DNA from: an uncultured Bacillota bacterium
Lineage (GTDB): Bacteria > Bacillota > JAAYKD01
NCBI GenBank assembly: GCA_937897315.1
Contig: CALCNS010000246.1
Span: 1 to 8,466 of the forward strand
Direction: 5' to 3'
Length of the DNA: 8,466 nt
A model generated the notes under the pieces. It did not search any database, was not told where the DNA came from, and saw nothing but the letters and a program-made list of their open reading frames with translations. A program made the position numbers and the translations under genes. Every line of letters starts with the position of its first letter. The first letter of the stretch is position 1. Positions 6,165-8,466 of this stretch are shown piece by piece.

Positions 6165-7456
6165 AACAACCTCCGAGGGGTATAATAATAGGCACAGAAA
6201 GGAATCATGCGTCCTTGGTCATAGACATGTAAACGGCATCGTTGTAAGCGCTCCAAATCAAGATTTTCGGCGTCCTGAAACGAAATTGCTGTAATCGTGA
6301 AACCATGGCTCTGAACTCGTTGAGCAAAATACTCCAAATCAAACAAATCATGACTTTGGTGTGTTTGGTTCCCGTCAAAGATGGAAGGTTTCCTTTGCCA
6401 TCTTCTGGCCAAAAATTCGCGTTTGGGAACCGAAGAAACTAAGCCTTTACCACAAGTACATTTTTTGGATGGCATCGAAAGCGCTTTCGGCAAACCTTCT
6501 GATGTGATCACGAAGTCTCCGTGAAATCCGCATAAGGGATGATCATTCTGAGCTGGAAAAAGTTTCGATGATGGAATAACACCGTGAGTTTGCTTTTCGA
6601 TTTCTTCTGCTAGGGTATCTAGGGTAAGATGTTCAAAAGGAGAGGTGGAATTGGGAGTGCGACCAAAGTAGCTAACAGGTTGTAAGTTAACACCCCGAAT
6701 GACCGGAGATTGTTCCCAAGCAAACTGTAAAACATCACCGATTTGCTGATCGTTAACACCGGGAACCACTGTCATCACCAAGGTGACTCCTAAGCCAGCA
6801 TCATTGCAATGGGCTATGGCCTGTTTTTTTAACTCGAGAAGGTCGCGCCCTCTCAGTGACTCATAAACCGAAGAAGAAAGACCGTCAAATTGCAAAAAGA
6901 CAAAAGATAAACCCGCATTCGCCAAACGTATGGCGTAAGCAGGATCTTCTGCTAAGCGCAACCCGTTGGTGTTGAGTTGCACATACAGCAAGCCGGCTTT
7001 TTTTGCCGCTTCAATGACTAGAGGTAAATCCTCTCGCAGAGTCGGTTCTCCTCCCGAAAGCTGTACCAAAGTTTTGGATTGTTTCACCATGTCGGCAAAC
7101 GCTTGTTGCAAGTTGGCAAATGGTACATCCTCCCCTTTGCCTCCATCGGCAAAGCAGAAACGACAAGTAAGGTTGCAACGTTTGGTGATTTCCAAAACGA
7201 CACAACAGGTATCCTGGCGATGTTCCGGGCATAACCCACAGGCATCCGGGCAGGGTGGAGGAACGGTCAGTTCGTCCTCTACATTTGTCCAGGCAGCTCC
7301 GCTGACACGATTATACCAGACCGGAGTGGAAAAGGAGCCATGTGTTGGGCAAATTAATTCAAAGCATACCGCAACGTCTCGACGGACATAAACGGCTTCC
7401 AGTTTTTTTTGACATACCGGACAAAGGCTATAGGTATGACGCAGTATCTCGGGCAT
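6161..7456 (-). CDS. trsS: Radical SAM enzyme, TrsS-like (MJ0619-related)
   Basis: A 431-aa radical SAM protein. The cluster motif is CNLTCRFC (Cys94, 98, 101), followed by SGGEPT (134-139), which contacts SAM, and the barrel motif LNTNG (161-165). A cysteine-rich N-terminal domain precedes it: CPVC (12/15), Cys31, Cys36, then Cys69, 73 and 76 and CC at 84-85. These could bind zinc or another iron-sulfur cluster. The C-terminal third has more cysteines (309, 333, 335) and ends with an IPFCAYY motif (Cys421), a layout I associate with the MJ0619/tetraether-lipid-synthase branch. In related clusters the protein is named TrsS and may carry selenocysteine; here the recognised motif positions are Cys. 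The symbol is from memory. GGAGG (7464-7468) lies 7 nt before the ATG. The substrate is unknown; the neighbouring methyltransferase and ligase suggest small-molecule or cofactor chemistry. Confidence 0.85.
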   Translation of the reverse strand: MPEILRHTYSLCPVCQKKLEAVYVRRDVAVCFELICPTHGSFSTPVWYNRVSGAAWTNVEDELTVPPPCPDACGLCPEHRQDTCCVVLEITKRCNLTCRFCFADGGKGEDVPFANLQQAFADMVKQSKTLVQLSGGEPTLREDLPLVIEAAKKAGLLYVQLNTNGLRLAEDPAYAIRLANAGLSFVFLQFDGLSSSVYESLRGRDLLELKKQAIAHCNDAGLGVTLVMTVVPGVNDQQIGDVLQFAWEQSPVIRGVNLQPVSYFGRTPNSTSPFEHLTLDTLAEEIEKQTHGVIPSSKLFPAQNDHPLCGFHGDFVITSEGLPKALSMPSKKCTCGKGLVSSVPKREFLARRWQRKPSIFDGNQTHQSHDLFDLEYFAQRVQSHGFTITAISFQDAENLDLERLQRCRLHVYDQGRMIPFCAYYYTPRRLL

Positions 7457-7659
7457 TATTTGTCCTCCAATTCCTGTTCCACCTGGGCCATGCGTCCTTT
7501 CGCCAATGCTTCAGAAATATAAACCAATCCACATTTGGGACAGGTAGGGATATCGGTATGAAAACTGTGACCCAGATACTTGAAAAAAGTTTTCGTTTCC
7601 ATTAATGGCATCTGACATCGATGGCAGATTAAGGGTTCTTTTTCTGTTTTCTGTTCCAT
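7456..7659 (-). CDS. Small two-CxxC redox/zinc-ribbon protein (DVU_1557-like)
   Basis: A 67-aa protein with CHRC (Cys12/15) and CPKC (Cys40/43) separated by a conserved-looking YLGHSFHT stretch. Two CxxC pairs at this spacing suit a rubredoxin-like or zinc-ribbon fold that binds one metal, and a rather acidic C-terminal helix ends in LEDK. I recall the same arrangement in the 'DVU_1557 family redox protein' beside sulfate-reducer aldehyde oxidoreductase clusters. The start is the ATG at 7659: GGAGAG lies 7 nt upstream (7667-7672) and the ATG follows the stop of the CCG gene by one base. An upstream in-frame ATG at 7722 would add 21 residues lying inside the previous gene and lacks support. 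The stop overlaps the radical SAM start as TAATG. It may be an electron carrier or metal-binding partner for its neighbours (inference). Confidence 0.75.
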   Translation of the reverse strand: MEQKTEKEPLICHRCQMPLMETKTFFKYLGHSFHTDIPTCPKCGLVYISEALAKGRMAQVEQELEDK

Positions 7660-7660
7660 T

Positions 7661-8466
7661 TTAAGACTCTCCAATCTGCATCCGGTGACAATAAGCATTT
7701 TCCAAGATGAACCCCTGATCACAAAGGCGATACTGCACCCAAAACGTCATTTGACCAATCATTAAATACCCGGAAAAGCTACCATCGGAATGCTGAATTT
7801 TAGCATCGGTCTTCTCGCAATAAGCCACCACGGATTCCAAATCTTCGATAAGTATCATGGAACGATTCAGTTTCTCCTTAAGTTCTTCCCGAATGAGTAA
7901 GCGAAGTTGAGGTTGAGACATCTTCCATTCCTCCCCAAAATAACGTTGATACAGCTGCGTTTTTAATTGACGTCGGTTTTGCCGAGATAAGCTGGGACTG
8001 GGCGCGCCACGCAACTCGGCTGAGGATTCGGGGGTATGGTTTAATCTAAATAATAGGTCAAAGATGTGAAAGGCAGATTTACCAGAAGAGGCAAATACAT
8101 CTCGGCAATTGGCGCAATACGTCACATAGGGAAGAGTACTATCCGCACTCCGACTACGAACCACGCCTTCAAAATATTTTGGATTTGCAATGGAAACTTG
8201 CCCCCCCCAGCCGCAGCATAGAGGAAGATCCAATTCTTGAGCAATGTTGTGACCACTCCGACGGACCAAATCGCGAACCGCTTGCTGTATTTCCGGGTGT
8301 CCCGCCGATTGACAAGGATCAAAGACACATACAGGAAGATTTTCCTTTAGGGGTGGGGTATAATGACGCTCGTTCATCCACTCGAAAATGGAAACCCCGG
8401 GAATCTCCGGTAAATAATCTCCATAGATTCTTTGACACGTACTACAAGCAAAAACAGCAGTAGGTT
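7661..8466 (-). CDS. CCG-domain (HdrB/D-like) iron-sulfur redox protein, C-terminal part; 5' end outside window
   Basis: The frame is open to the right edge, so the gene begins beyond the window; the Met at 8377 is internal. Visible are 267 residues. CSTC (visible residues 7-10) looks like the end of a first cysteine-rich CCG domain. A second follows: DPC (Cys51), LPLCCGWGG (Cys83-84) and CANC (Cys117/120), a CX31CCX32CxxC pattern close to the family signature. In heterodisulfide reductase and related enzymes CCG domains hold unusual iron-sulfur centres and handle disulfide or two-electron chemistry. About 150 residues follow the CANC motif; I do not recognise this charged tail. Related clusters carry a pyridine-nucleotide-disulfide oxidoreductase/iron-sulfur protein at this place, so the missing N-terminus could hold flavin or ferredoxin domains (inference). 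It ends one base before the next start. The family is fairly sure; the substrate is unknown. Confidence 0.8.
   Translation of the reverse strand, partial: PTAVFACSTCQRIYGDYLPEIPGVSIFEWMNERHYTPPLKENLPVCVFDPCQSAGHPEIQQAVRDLVRRSGHNIAQELDLPLCCGWGGQVSIANPKYFEGVVRSRSADSTLPYVTYCANCRDVFASSGKSAFHIFDLLFRLNHTPESSAELRGAPSPSLSRQNRRQLKTQLYQRYFGEEWKMSQPQLRLLIREELKEKLNRSMILIEDLESVVAYCEKTDAKIQHSDGSFSGYLMIGQMTFWVQYRLCDQGFILENAYCHRMQIGES

Noticed and set aside
6966..7391. Plus-strand open frame of 141 codons
   Set aside because: It is antisense to the radical SAM motifs; no recognisable domain in the translation.
8179..8463. Open frame of 94 codons on the plus strand at the right end
   Set aside because: It lies antisense to the CCG-domain gene and has no family features; the minus frame carries conserved cysteine motifs throughout.
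1..8466. tRNA, rRNA, CRISPR array, insertion sequence or other mobile element
   Set aside because: The window is almost fully covered by co-directional genes; I saw no repeat arrays, transposase motifs or terminal inverted repeats.

Overview
The window is a single dense run of genes, all on the minus strand and read from right to left. It looks like one operon. Gaps are 1 to 13 nt or are short overlaps (TAATG, two ATGA junctions, 17 nt and 44 nt), and most starts have a strong GGAGG-type ribosome binding site. The only real gap is 88 nt, at 3994-4081. Both end genes run off the window. The strong Shine-Dalgarno sites, moderate GC and radical SAM/CCG/molybdenum-hydroxylase gene set suggest a strict anaerobe, most likely Bacillota (Clostridia-like). 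That taxonomic guess is an inference.

In transcription order: (1) the C-terminal part of a CCG-domain (HdrB/D-like) iron-sulfur redox protein; (2) a 67-aa two-CxxC redox/zinc-ribbon protein; (3) a radical SAM enzyme with CxxxCxxC and several extra cysteines; (4) a class I SAM methyltransferase; (5) a PaaK-like AMP-forming acyl/CoA ligase; (6) a PpnP-type nucleoside phosphorylase. After the 88-nt gap, which holds a strong hairpin and a possible ModE half-site, come (7) a MocA-like nucleotidyltransferase fused to a ModE-like winged helix; (8) a THEP1-like P-loop NTPase fused to an HD domain; (9) an XdhC-family factor; (10) a FecCD-type ABC importer permease, nearly complete and cut by the left edge.

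The set matches, from memory, the accessory genes next to the Mop-type aldehyde oxidoreductase of Desulfovibrio vulgaris (the 'DVU_1551/1553/1556/1557 family' names and the TrsS/TrsM names of public annotation). XdhC and MocA proteins mature the molybdopterin dinucleotide cofactor of xanthine dehydrogenase/aldehyde oxidoreductase-type enzymes. The ModE-like domain points to molybdate- or tungstate-linked control. The radical SAM enzyme, methyltransferase, ligase and CCG redox protein have no established role in that pathway. Together they look like a small biosynthetic or redox module making or modifying something for a molybdenum/tungsten hydroxylase, with the FecCD permease supplying metal or a metal chelate. 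That module is the most interesting and least described thing here. The hydroxylase itself is not in the window.
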